Shown: positions 1 through 7,160, counted from the first letter of the stretch. The stretch: DNA of 10,306 nt from DATKMG01 sp035541995 (GCA_035541995.1 DATKMG010000817.1:1-10306), one strand, 5' to 3'. A program made the numbers and translations. Notes: generated from the letters alone by a model not told the origin.

Positions 1-762
1 GAGATTTGAGTTGCAGCTCCCCGCCTCTATGCCAGCTTGCGACATCCGCGCTCGGGTTCGAGGATGGACTGGGAAGAGCACTGGCACATCCAGGCTTACG
101 CCGCCAAGCACATCGACTAATGACTTGAGCCAGTCTGCGTCATCAACGTTGGAGGGCCGGTGCAGCGTGACAAGCACATAGCGCTCGGGAAGCTCCTTAG
201 GCAACCTCTCCTTGGCAAGAGGCAAGAGGCGAACCAGTGTGTCAATCATGACATTGCCGACCAGGTGCACCTTATGCCGAGCGACGCCCTCCGCCTGCAG
301 GTTGTGGTTTCCGTCCTCCGACGGTGTGAACAACAGATCAGAAATCTGGTCGGTCAAGAGCCGGTTGATTTCCTCCGGCATCGTGCGGTCGAACGAGCGC
401 AAGCCTGCTTCGACATGGGCCACCGGAATCAGCAGCTTGGCGCAGACCATGGCAGTGGCCACAGTGGAATTGACATCGCCATAAACCATCACCCAATCCG
501 GCTTGAGCTTCAGTACAACCGGTTCGAATCGGGCAATGATTTGACTGGTCTGTTGAGCGTGGGTTCCTGACCCCACTTCAAGGTTAATGTCCGGGTCCGG
601 CATTTCGAGCTGCCGGAAGAAGACGTCTGACATGTTGAAGTCGTAGTGTTGGCCCGTGTGGACAAGGGTTTGGCGCACACCGTTGTGCCGACCTAGCGCT
701 TGCATAACAGGCGCGGCCTTCATGAAATTCGGTCGCGCTCCGACCACATGGACTATGTGCAT
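1..762 (-). CDS. wecB: UDP-N-acetylglucosamine 2-epimerase (non-hydrolysing), C-terminus cut by window edge
   Basis: This enzyme interconverts UDP-GlcNAc and UDP-ManNAc in the cytoplasm, supplying ManNAc-type sugars for surface polysaccharides. Reading the minus strand from the ATG at 762-760 gives 254 uninterrupted codons to the window edge; the family is about 370-380 residues, so the last third lies outside. The N-terminus reads MHIVHVVGARPNFMKAAPVM, the classic GT-B-like start of the family. Further hallmarks are HTGQHYD near residue 61, YGDVNST around 94-100 (with D96), HVEAGLRS at 116-123, MPEEINR at 128-134 and TLHRPSN at 199-205. By family knowledge these hold the catalytic Asp, two Glu and His residues. 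A GGAGGG Shine-Dalgarno-like stretch lies 12 nt upstream of the ATG, a rather long spacing. The gene is divergent from all the others and so is probably expressed separately, though it fits the same glycan locus. Family identity is very secure; the in vivo pathway is inferred. Confidence 0.97.
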   Translation of the reverse strand, partial: MHIVHVVGARPNFMKAAPVMQALGRHNGVRQTLVHTGQHYDFNMSDVFFRQLEMPDPDINLEVGSGTHAQQTSQIIARFEPVVLKLKPDWVMVYGDVNSTVATAMVCAKLLIPVAHVEAGLRSFDRTMPEEINRLLTDQISDLLFTPSEDGNHNLQAEGVARHKVHLVGNVMIDTLVRLLPLAKERLPKELPERYVLVTLHRPSNVDDADWLKSLVDVLGGVSLDVPVLFPVHPRTRARMSQAGIEAGSCNSNL

Positions 763-867
763 ATCCGAATTCGACCCTCCAGGGCCGCACGCCACTACGT
801 TAGCACGCGAAGGTCTCCTGCCTGTTGGAAGGGATGAGGCCGGATACTCATAGAAGCTTTTATGTTC

Positions 868-896
868 TTGCCAGAATTCAACTTACGATGTAATAT
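868..896 (+). promoter_or_regulatory. Candidate sigma-70-type promoter for the upxY-led operon
   Basis: TTGCCA at 868-873 (five of six matches to TTGACA) is separated by exactly 17 bases from TAATAT at 891-896 (four of six matches to TATAAT). Transcription would start near 903. It points at the UpxY-like gene and is the best promoter match I could find in the divergent region. This is a consensus match only. Confidence 0.4.
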
Positions 897-1286
897 CCGG
901 TCGGGTCGAGCTGGGTCCCAGAAAGGCAATCAGGGGCAGGTCCGAGGCAAGAACTGAGAATAGCGCATCCCGAACAGTGAAATCTTTTTCCCACGCCTAC
1001 GGAACTTTACTCCTGCATGTGTTGGACACCCTACCCGCTTCGAACTTACTCTTCCTCTTCGCCTGGGCTGTCATATCGCCCGTAAGTGGGGCAGGAGAAG
1101 TATCTTGCCGCCGCGAATATCCGGCTATCTACTTCTGGAGGCTCGAAACAAGTCGCCAAGCCATATCTACACTTATGTGCCATGTCCGACCAAATGACGG
1201 AGCCCGCCTGCCCACTCTGGCCATCTTCGTGCTCTTGCCCAAAGACGCGGCTTCAAAGACACTGGGTTTACTCCAAAATGTGACTC

Positions 1287-1294
1287 AGAGGGGG
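1287..1294 (+). promoter_or_regulatory. Ribosome binding site for the UpxY-like gene
   Basis: The purine-rich stretch AGAGGGGG lies about 5 nt before the GTG at 1300. It decides the start in favour of this GTG, because there is no in-frame ATG near the N-terminus of the conserved domain. Confidence 0.55.
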
Positions 1295-1299
1295 TAGGT

Positions 1300-1860
1300 G
1301 TGACTTCTCAGCCTACTTTGTGTGAACCAGTTGTTTCAAATCCAGTAAGCCCGTTCAGCGGCCCCGGCTCACAATGGTACGCCATCCACACGCGTCCCCA
1401 GCACGAAAAGGCCGTTGTCGCCCACTTGCAGAGACAAGGAATAACCACCTTTCTCCCGCTCGTCAACGAGGTACACCGCTGGAGCGACCGACTAAAAGTC
1501 GTTCATTTGCCGCTATTTACCTGCTACGCATTTGCTCACATGAGGCTAGTCCCGGAATCGTGGGCCAAGGTGATGGGAATAACCGGAGTGATTAGGTTCG
1601 TGGGTGTGCGTGGCCAAGGGGTGCCTGTTCCGGAGGGACAGATTCACGCTGTCCAAGCCCTCTTGGCAAGTGACCTGTCATACCAGATTTGTCCGTTTCT
1701 TCAAGTGGGTCAACGGGTTAGGGTCAGAGGGGGTGCCCTGAACGGAGTCGAGGGGATCCTAATTGCCCGCAGCGGAGAGCGCTCTCTGGTGATCTCTGTT
1801 GAGCCGATACAGCGCTCTCTCTCGGTTCGAATCGGCGACTACCGGGTCGAAGCAGTCTGA
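1300..1860 (+). CDS. UpxY-family transcription antiterminator (NusG-like)
   Basis: A specialised NusG paralogue of 186 residues. Members of this family (UpxY, RfaH, LoaP) bind RNA polymerase and let it read through long polysaccharide or natural-product operons. The NGN domain starts at about residue 25 with the signature WYAIHTRPQHEKAVVAHLQ and continues through FLPLVNEVHRWSDR and LPLFTCYAFAHM to about residue 115. A C-terminal KOW domain begins at about residue 136 with VGQRVRVRGGALNGVEG. Length and domain order fit the family. The start is a GTG with a good Shine-Dalgarno sequence. Position as first plus-strand gene, behind a long leader and ahead of exported glycan-active genes, is typical of UpxY-type regulators of capsule or EPS loci. 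I infer that it acts on its own operon. A housekeeping NusG is unlikely, given the divergent N-terminal extension and the context. Confidence 0.92.
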   Translation: MTSQPTLCEPVVSNPVSPFSGPGSQWYAIHTRPQHEKAVVAHLQRQGITTFLPLVNEVHRWSDRLKVVHLPLFTCYAFAHMRLVPESWAKVMGITGVIRFVGVRGQGVPVPEGQIHAVQALLASDLSYQICPFLQVGQRVRVRGGALNGVEGILIARSGERSLVISVEPIQRSLSVRIGDYRVEAV

Positions 1861-1944
1861 GGTTGTCGGCCACGACTCCAAGAGCAATCAACTTTCCGCC
1901 GGACGCAGAAAGGATGCGAGGCGATATCAAGCTGGAAACGTAGC

Positions 1945-3633
1945 TTGAAACGTGCAGCATTCCGGCTGGTAGCCATATCGCTTTTGACACTACTGTTTAG
2001 TAGCTGCCATGAACAGCGAGAGCATGCCATTGCTGAATACTTTCTCGAGCCTCACGTGGCGGCCGAGGTTCCTCGTTACGACATCCTTGAGCTTTCGTTC
2101 CGCCACAACGGTGTTTACCGGAATAACTTCTTTGACGTTTATCTGGAGGCTACCCTTACATCGCCTTCTGGTGTCGAGCACCGGGTCAAAGGGTTCTATT
2201 ACGCCGCAGACCTATGGAAAATTCGCTTTCGCCCAGATGAAGAAGGAAACTGGAGTTACTCCTACTCGTTTACCAGCACAGCCGGATTTCGGCAGCGAGG
2301 GAGCGGAACCTTCATTTGTTTGCCAAGCGATGCGGACGGTTCCATCCGCAGCAATCCGGAGAATCGCTTCCGCTGGATTTTCGCTGACGGCAAGCCATTC
2401 TTTCCCATCGGACTTCAAGACTGCATTTGGCTCAATGGCGAGCGACTCAAAGACCTTGCCATTGACGGCGAAGATCGAGCGCATCCGGGGCACAAAGTCT
2501 CCGCAGAAGAATACTTCTCCGTCTACGGACAATCCGGATTCAATCTGCTGCGTTTTTCCCAAAAGAACTGTTCTTACTCTCTGATGGACGACCTCGACCA
2601 CTATCGCATTGCGGAGAGTCTGGTCACGGATGAACTTCTTTCTACGGCCCGCAAGCACGGATTCCGAATTATGTTTGGATTCTTCGGATTCTACGGAAAG
2701 CAGCAGAGCGACATACGTTCCTTCAATGTTGTGGAGCGCGCTGTCAACCGAGCTCTTGGCCGTCCTGTAGAGGCAATCGAAACTCCTGAAAACCGGGAAC
2801 TGGTCGGCAAGGAGCAACGCTTTGTGGCCTACTGCGTCGCCCGGTGGGGAGTTTATGCCGACTTCTGGGAATTGCTGAATGAACGTAAGGCTTCGGACCA
2901 ATGGATCACCTTGATGGCTGACTATGTCCGCAGCGTCGACCCCGACCACAAACCCATTGGTACCAGTTGGGAAAGAGCGGACTTGCCCGTCATTGACGTC
3001 AATACGCCGCACTGGTACGAGAGCGAAAACGAATTGAGTTCTGATCTGCGATGGTGGCAACTTGCCGGCAGGTGGAAGCAGTGGGGAAAACCCGTCATCG
3101 TCGGTGAGCAGGGCAACGCCGGAATGAATTGGGATCCGCGGTCCGCAGTTCGCATGCGCATCCGAGCCTGGACCTCACTATTCCAGGAGATCAGCCTCGT
3201 ATTTTGGAACACGAGCGATTCCAAAGCGGCCATGTTCGGTGGTCATTACAGCCCTGGAACGGGTGCCAACATCTATCTCGGCCCGGAAGAGCGCAGCTAC
3301 GTTCGGGTCCTGCAGGATTTCGCATCTCGTCTTGACAGCGGTGTTCGTATAGTCCCCGTGTCCTTCACTTCCATCACAGCCGCTCGCGCCTATGGGCTCC
3401 TCTCGAAGAACACGGCAGCAATTTATCTTCAGCATGCGGCCAACCACTCAGCGCCGCTGATGGGGGCACAGGTTACATTTGACTTCTCTCCGCTTGGTGC
3501 CCGCCGCCTGACTGGAGAATGGATTGACCCCGCCACGGGGTTGGTTGTTTCGCGGGCAGAATTGCCGCCGGGCATGGCCAAACTGCAGGTCCCGCCCTTT
3601 CAGGTCGATCTTGCGTTGCTGGTCACTCCTTGA
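1945..3633 (+). CDS. Exported DUF5060 / apiosidase-like (clan GH-A) glycoside hydrolase
   Basis: A 562-residue exported enzyme expected to cleave or trim a polysaccharide outside the cytoplasm. The N-terminus is a basic-hydrophobic signal followed by LFSSC at about residues 17-21, possibly a lipoprotein signal although Phe at -3 is not ideal. Residues about 40-115 form a DUF5060-type beta-sandwich (FRHNGVYRNNFFDVYLEA; WKIRFRPDEEGNWSYSYSF). A TIM-barrel part begins around residue 137 with FRWIFADGKPFFPIG, as in DUF4038/apiosidase-like proteins. It holds WELLNE (N312, E313; likely acid/base) and VIVGEQGN (E388; likely nucleophile), the usual clan GH-A pair. The C-terminal segment (WIDPATG...PPFQVDLALLV) resembles the beta-sandwich domain called putative collagen-binding. 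The start is a TTG with a weak GGAAA signal; it is the first possible start after the preceding stop in this frame. It lies 84 nt after the UpxY-like gene. The substrate is unknown. Confidence 0.85.
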   Translation: MKRAAFRLVAISLLTLLFSSCHEQREHAIAEYFLEPHVAAEVPRYDILELSFRHNGVYRNNFFDVYLEATLTSPSGVEHRVKGFYYAADLWKIRFRPDEEGNWSYSYSFTSTAGFRQRGSGTFICLPSDADGSIRSNPENRFRWIFADGKPFFPIGLQDCIWLNGERLKDLAIDGEDRAHPGHKVSAEEYFSVYGQSGFNLLRFSQKNCSYSLMDDLDHYRIAESLVTDELLSTARKHGFRIMFGFFGFYGKQQSDIRSFNVVERAVNRALGRPVEAIETPENRELVGKEQRFVAYCVARWGVYADFWELLNERKASDQWITLMADYVRSVDPDHKPIGTSWERADLPVIDVNTPHWYESENELSSDLRWWQLAGRWKQWGKPVIVGEQGNAGMNWDPRSAVRMRIRAWTSLFQEISLVFWNTSDSKAAMFGGHYSPGTGANIYLGPEERSYVRVLQDFASRLDSGVRIVPVSFTSITAARAYGLLSKNTAAIYLQHAANHSAPLMGAQVTFDFSPLGARRLTGEWIDPATGLVVSRAELPPGMAKLQVPPFQVDLALLVTP

Positions 3634-3663
3634 GCCACTGTCAATCACCCAGTTCTGCCGGAA

Positions 3664-5349
3664 ATGTACCCGCTTGAGCGTAAACCCATGCGGAGAGTAA
3701 GGTTCCCCCTTTTGGGCAGCATTCTCTGCCTGGTCGCTCTTTTGGATGCATCATCGCTGGCTGTTGCGGCTGAGTTGGAGACCGATCCCTCACACTACCG
3801 TAATCACCTGTCCTCTCTGAAGCCCGGCGATACATTGAACCTAACACCGGGAAGGTATCCTCGGCTGGTGATTGCCGGTCTGAACGGCACTTCAGCAGCC
3901 TGGATCACCATCAAAGGCCCGGCATCCGGCGCACCAGCTGTGGTTACCGGGGAATCCGGCTACAACACGATTGAAATCACCAACAGCAGCTTCGTCGCAA
4001 TCGAGAATCTGCGTATCAACAGCCTGGGAATTGAAGGTGCATTTGGAATCAGTGCGAAGGGCGGCGTCGCAAATCATACGCACGACATCCGCATCGAAGG
4101 CAACATCCTGGTTGGGCAAAATGCGGAACAGCAGACCGTTGGTATCTCGACAAAAACTCCTACCTGGGGATGGATCATTCGGAGCAACCAGATTTCGGGT
4201 GCCGGGACGGGCATCTATCTCGGTAACTCCGATGGCACGCAACCGTTCGTTGATGGTGTGATCGAGGACAACCTGATCCAAGACACCATCGGCTACAACA
4301 TGGAGATTAAAGATCAGATCTCCATCCCAGTTATTCCTGGCATGCCAACCCTGCCTACGTCGACCATCATCCGCAACAACGTTTTCATCAAGGACGACCA
4401 GTCGAGCCCCGACGGAGACAGGCCTAACCTCCTGGTGGGTGCGTTCCCCATCAACGGCACAGGATCTCGCAACCTGTACGAAATCTATGGCAACTTATTT
4501 GTTCACAATCACCGTGAAGCTCTTTTCCAAGGATCCGGCCGGATTTCGCTGCACGATAATATCTTTGTTGACGGACCACCTGACTACGCGGCAGTTGTGC
4601 TGAGGCAGCAGAACTTCCCATTGAGAACCGCCTATGTTTACAACAACACCGTCTATACTTCCGGCCAAGGCATCCATTTCGGAACCGCTGCCTTGGATGC
4701 CGACGCGGTCATTGGCAATCTCGTTTTCGCAGCGACACCAATCACTGGCACCGTCGGCCGGTCGTCGGATAACGTCATCGCTCCACTGGCTATTGCTGGA
4801 ACCTATGTGAATTCGCCATCGTTCGAACTTGGCGCAATGGATTTCTACCCTCGGCCAGGCAAGTGCCAAGGCAAGGCGATCGACCTGCGCCCATTTCGAA
4901 CAAACGTCGACTACAACAGAGACTTTAATAACACGCCGAAAGCCCACCTCAACGGAGCTGTAGTCTTTCGCGGAGCGTACGCTGGCGAAGGGAGAAATCC
5001 AGGTTGGCGGCTGCAGGCAACCATCAAGCCTTCGACTGGGTCCTTTTCCCCCACGAGGGAAGGTGAGGGCCGCTCTAGCGACTCAGTCAATCGAGACGTA
5101 AATCCATTCTTTCCCATTCTCGCGGAGAGGTTTAATGACGTTGAGGTGGCAAACACGACCGGAACAAGAGGTGAGGACATTTTCGCGGTTGGTCGTAATT
5201 GTGAGCCGGTTCGTTGGCTGGACGGTTGTGCTTCTCGGCCTGGTAACCGCGACTCCGCTGGCCTATTACTATGGGAATCCTTTGCGAGAGCCCAGCAACC
5301 CACGACCCAGCGATGTAATTGTTCTTCTTTCACACGGGCAATTGGATGA
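3664..5349 (+). CDS. Exported right-handed parallel beta-helix protein (possible polysaccharide lyase/epimerase), anomalous C-terminal tail
   Basis: The protein begins with a signal peptide; the ATG at 3688 (residue 9, MRRVRFPLLGSILCLVALL) gives the cleaner signal and may be the true start. The body, about residues 45-390, is a ladder of beta-helix coils with recurring aliphatic-x-x-x-Asn steps: IRIEGNILVG, IIRSNQISG, VIEDNLIQD, IIRNNVFIK, YEIYGNLFV, ISLHDNIFV and YVYNNTVY. Such folds occur in pectate lyases, AlgG-type epimerases and alginate lyases, so a glycan-modifying role fits, but I see no diagnostic catalytic set. The conserved-looking end is GAYAGEGRNPGWRLQATIKP (ending at residue 456). 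A low-complexity stretch of about 105 residues follows and overlaps the next gene by 215 nt in another frame. That tail is probably an artefact of a lost stop or an indel. The gene starts 30 nt after the glycoside hydrolase, so the two are likely co-transcribed. Confidence 0.8.
   Translation: MYPLERKPMRRVRFPLLGSILCLVALLDASSLAVAAELETDPSHYRNHLSSLKPGDTLNLTPGRYPRLVIAGLNGTSAAWITIKGPASGAPAVVTGESGYNTIEITNSSFVAIENLRINSLGIEGAFGISAKGGVANHTHDIRIEGNILVGQNAEQQTVGISTKTPTWGWIIRSNQISGAGTGIYLGNSDGTQPFVDGVIEDNLIQDTIGYNMEIKDQISIPVIPGMPTLPTSTIIRNNVFIKDDQSSPDGDRPNLLVGAFPINGTGSRNLYEIYGNLFVHNHREALFQGSGRISLHDNIFVDGPPDYAAVVLRQQNFPLRTAYVYNNTVYTSGQGIHFGTAALDADAVIGNLVFAATPITGTVGRSSDNVIAPLAIAGTYVNSPSFELGAMDFYPRPGKCQGKAIDLRPFRTNVDYNRDFNNTPKAHLNGAVVFRGAYAGEGRNPGWRLQATIKPSTGSFSPTREGEGRSSDSVNRDVNPFFPILAERFNDVEVANTTGTRGEDIFAVGRNCEPVRWLDGCASRPGNRDSAGLLLWESFARAQQPTTQRCNCSSFTRAIG
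5042..5063 (+). repeat. Imperfect palindrome resembling interspersed REP-like repeats
   Basis: CCTT and CCC (5042-5050, with a TT bulge) pair with GGG and AAGG (5057-5063) around a 6-nt loop; GTGAGGG follows on the right. The general look (pyrimidine-rich arm, purine-rich arm, then GTGAGGG) and its translation SPTREGEGR resemble interspersed palindromic repeats found between genes in many genomes. It sits exactly where the beta-helix protein should end. The hairpin is seen; the repeat-family assignment is inference. Confidence 0.4.
5124..5130 (+). promoter_or_regulatory. Ribosome binding site deciding the YdcF-like start
   Basis: GGAGAGG lies 4 nt (7 nt from its GGAG core) before the ATG at 5135. 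This strong signal supports 5135 as the start of the DUF218 gene, and so argues that the overlapping 3' end of the beta-helix frame is not authentic. Confidence 0.6.
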
Positions 5350-5809
5350 ACACTGGCTCTCACCTGAAGGAGCTCAGAGAACATGGGCGGCTCTACAGCT
5401 TTACAAAATGGGCTTTGCGCCGGCGATCATCAGCTCGGGAAGCAGTCGCGGTGGATTCGATCAGGCTACACTGCAGGCAAAGCTCCTGATCACCGCCGGG
5501 GTGCCGAGCTCAGCAATCTTTGTCGAAAATCATTCATCTCGGACTTATCAGTCGGCGCTTGAAATTACCCGAATACTCAATGCCAACGGGTGGCATAGCG
5601 TGGTAATCGTAACTTCCGAGCTTGATGTCCCCAGAGTCCGCGGCGTCTTCCGAAAGCTTGGCTATACAAATCTTTCCTTCCAGCAAGTGCCGGAGGTTGC
5701 GCCCCCAGGCAGAAGGCTGTTCTACCACTCGGGGTGGCGGGCCTTTTATCATGCCACGTACGAATACGCCGGACTGCTGCTTTACAAATGGAAAGGATGG
5801 ATTGCGTAG
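5135..5809 (+). CDS. YdcF/SanA/ElyC-type DUF218 membrane-anchored protein
   Basis: A 224-residue protein with one N-terminal membrane segment (about residues 19-46) and a DUF218 domain facing the periplasm (about 60-190). Family hallmarks are DVIVLLSHG at 60-68, followed by a repeated acid/hydrophobic pattern with ALQLYKMGFAPAIISSGSS, then AGVPSSAIFVENHSSRTYQSALE and VVIVTSELDVPRVRGVFRKLGY. The usual family version is DVIVVLGGG at the first motif and VTSxxHxxRA at the last; here Ser-His-Gly and Asp-Val-Pro replace them, so the active-site region diverges. ElyC and SanA relatives affect envelope integrity and glycan-carrier metabolism, but the biochemical role of the family is not settled. DUF218 proteins also occur in EPS clusters. 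The start is well supported by a strong Shine-Dalgarno sequence. It overlaps the 3' end of the upstream frame by 215 nt. Confidence 0.85.
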   Translation: MTLRWQTRPEQEVRTFSRLVVIVSRFVGWTVVLLGLVTATPLAYYYGNPLREPSNPRPSDVIVLLSHGQLDEHWLSPEGAQRTWAALQLYKMGFAPAIISSGSSRGGFDQATLQAKLLITAGVPSSAIFVENHSSRTYQSALEITRILNANGWHSVVIVTSELDVPRVRGVFRKLGYTNLSFQQVPEVAPPGRRLFYHSGWRAFYHATYEYAGLLLYKWKGWIA

Positions 5810-5824
5810 CTCACGCAGCAAAGA

Positions 5825-5849
5825 CGTCAGATTTAGAAATATCTTGACG
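5825..5849. repeat. Inverted repeat overlapping a candidate -35 box
   Basis: CGTCAGAT (5825-5832) pairs with ATC-T-TGACG (5841-5849) with one bulged T, around the loop TTAGAAAT. There is no T-run after it, so it is a poor terminator. Because its right arm is the -35 hexamer of the candidate promoter at 5844-5872, it could be an operator. Confidence 0.35.
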
Positions 5850-5872
5850 CCGAAGATTGGATGACTCACAAT
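5844..5872 (+). promoter_or_regulatory. Candidate internal promoter for the Rieske-MBOAT-SGNH-ACP block
   Basis: TTGACG (5844-5849, five of six matches) is separated by 17 bases from CACAAT (5867-5872, four of six matches). It lies in the 182-nt gap between the DUF218 gene and the Rieske gene and would give a leader of about 110 nt. It would allow the second block to be transcribed separately from the UpxY-led genes. The evidence is consensus matching only. Confidence 0.4.
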
Positions 5873-5991
5873 CCACAACTGTTGAGCTGAAGCGCAGGAA
5901 ACTTTCATTGCAGTGAAGTGCCGGAGTCTTCGATAACGCGCGAACGCCTGCCTGACAGAATGCAACTCCTATATCAGGGAGCGCCACTTTT

Positions 5992-7119
5992 ATGGAAGCC
6001 GTAGCAAATGGCAAGTGGGAGTTTGTACATACAGGGGGGACGACCCTGGCGGGGAAGTATCTTCGCCGCTACTGGCATCCTGTTTACGTATCCAGCCGCC
6101 TGACGTCTGGACAGGCGGTTCCTATTCAGATATTGAACGATTTCTTCACTCTTTATAGAGACAACGAAGGGAAACCACACGTAACGGCATTCCGATGTCC
6201 TCACCGTGGAACCCAGCTTTCAACTGGATGGGTTGAAGGCGACAGTATCAGATGCTTCTTTCATGGCTGGAAGTTCGACTCCACGGGCCAGTGTACGGAA
6301 CAGCCCGCTGAGCCAAAGCCGTTCTGTCACAAGATAAAGATCGCTGTCTATCCCACCGAGGAACAGTTTGGCTTGATCTTCGCCTACTTCGGTGAGGGTA
6401 GCCCACCACCAATTCCACGATGGCCGGAACTTGAGACTTCGGGCACGGTAGCCTCGATGGCGGTGCTGCCCTGTAACTATTTCCAAAGCGCAGAGAACAT
6501 CCTCGATGACGTTCACGTCGGCTTTGCCCATAGCGCCGTTCCGGAACTCGGCGGCTCTCCGCGAGGAAAAACTCCACCCCGCGTCTCTGCAGAAGAAACG
6601 TCTTTTGGCCTTTCAGTTGCCTTTCAGAACGAGGACTGTGTGGAGCGGAACCTCTTCATCATGCCGAATATCTGTTACGTCGCGTATTCTCTCGGGTATT
6701 CGGCGGCGCAAAAACAGCGCCAGTTCAGGATGCGCACTCTGTTTTGGTACGTTCCGATTGATGACACCAGTCATTACCATGTCCAGGTCACCTCGGGTCC
6801 TCCATTTGTAACGGACTCAATGCGCCTGGAGTTGGAAATGCCGCACAGCGTTAAGGATGAAATTCTTGCTGTCCTTGCCGGCAAGAGCAACGTTCACAAG
6901 GAACCCCCGGTTCCGGGGAAAAGGATGCCTAATCTTGTGCGAATCCAGGACGGTGTGACCATAGCTGGTCAAGGCACGATCGCTGATCGTTCTCAGGATC
7001 GTCTGGGAGCATCCGATGCCGGGGTCATTCTGCTTCGCAAAATCTGGCAGCGTGAACTCAAGTCGCTTGCAACCGGGAAGCCCCTCGTACCGTTCACACG
7101 GCCTACGTCTTTCGACTGA
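5992..7119 (+). CDS. Rieske [2Fe-2S] non-heme iron oxygenase, alpha-subunit type
   Basis: A 375-residue cytoplasmic oxygenase of the phthalate/vanillate-type branch of Rieske non-heme iron enzymes, which hydroxylate, O-demethylate or otherwise oxidise small, often aromatic, substrates using O2. The Rieske cluster ligands are CPH (C69, H71) and CFFHGW (C88, H91), with the standard 16-residue spacing. The mononuclear iron site is ENILDDVHVGFAH, giving H175 and H180. D342, in LGASDAGVILLRK near the C-terminus, is a candidate third ligand by analogy with phthalate-dioxygenase-type proteins. An AGGGAG stretch lies 10 nt upstream of the ATG. No reductase or ferredoxin partner is encoded in the window, so electrons must come from elsewhere. 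The gene heads a run containing MBOAT, SGNH and carrier-protein genes, which suggests it tailors the group they transfer. The true substrate cannot be read from the sequence. Confidence 0.93.
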   Translation: MEAVANGKWEFVHTGGTTLAGKYLRRYWHPVYVSSRLTSGQAVPIQILNDFFTLYRDNEGKPHVTAFRCPHRGTQLSTGWVEGDSIRCFFHGWKFDSTGQCTEQPAEPKPFCHKIKIAVYPTEEQFGLIFAYFGEGSPPPIPRWPELETSGTVASMAVLPCNYFQSAENILDDVHVGFAHSAVPELGGSPRGKTPPRVSAEETSFGLSVAFQNEDCVERNLFIMPNICYVAYSLGYSAAQKQRQFRMRTLFWYVPIDDTSHYHVQVTSGPPFVTDSMRLELEMPHSVKDEILAVLAGKSNVHKEPPVPGKRMPNLVRIQDGVTIAGQGTIADRSQDRLGASDAGVILLRKIWQRELKSLATGKPLVPFTRPTSFD

Positions 7120-7160
7120 AGCCCGCCTCGCGTTTTGAAAGGTATCACCAGCCCTCCCCG

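Larger units (their letters stand above)
763..1299. other. Divergent intergenic region and probable long leader of the plus-strand operon
   Basis: These 537 bases separate the divergent wecB and upxY-like genes. I see no convincing coding sequence. A GTG-started frame at 977-1297 is open, but it lacks a ribosome binding site and has a composition unlike a real protein. The region holds a sigma-70-like promoter on the plus strand (868-896), a perfect 11-bp dyad CTGGGTCCCAG at 911-921, and an inverted pair CCGGATA (840-846) / TATCCGG (894-900) whose right arm overlaps the -10 box. Transcription from this promoter would give a leader of about 400 nt before the UpxY-like gene. I found no obvious rho-independent terminator or known riboswitch. 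Confidence 0.6.

Noticed and set aside
160..570. Plus-strand open frame of 136 codons inside the left-edge gene.
   Set aside because: It is a shadow of the minus-strand wecB gene, whose signature motifs are unmistakable over the same bases.
977..1297. Open GTG-started frame of 106 codons ending just before the UpxY-like gene.
   Set aside because: There is no ribosome binding site, no recognisable domain and an implausible amino-acid composition. It lies in the probable leader and overlaps another equally open frame.
1914..1943. Nine-codon ATG mini-ORF ending next to the TTG start of the glycoside hydrolase gene.
   Set aside because: Its only Shine-Dalgarno-like bases abut the ATG with no spacing, so translation is doubtful. 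Coupling is possible but unsupported.
2212..3060. Minus-strand open frame of 282 codons.
   Set aside because: It lies entirely inside the glycoside hydrolase gene, on the opposite strand. The plus-strand product has recognisable domains and catalytic motifs; this frame has none.
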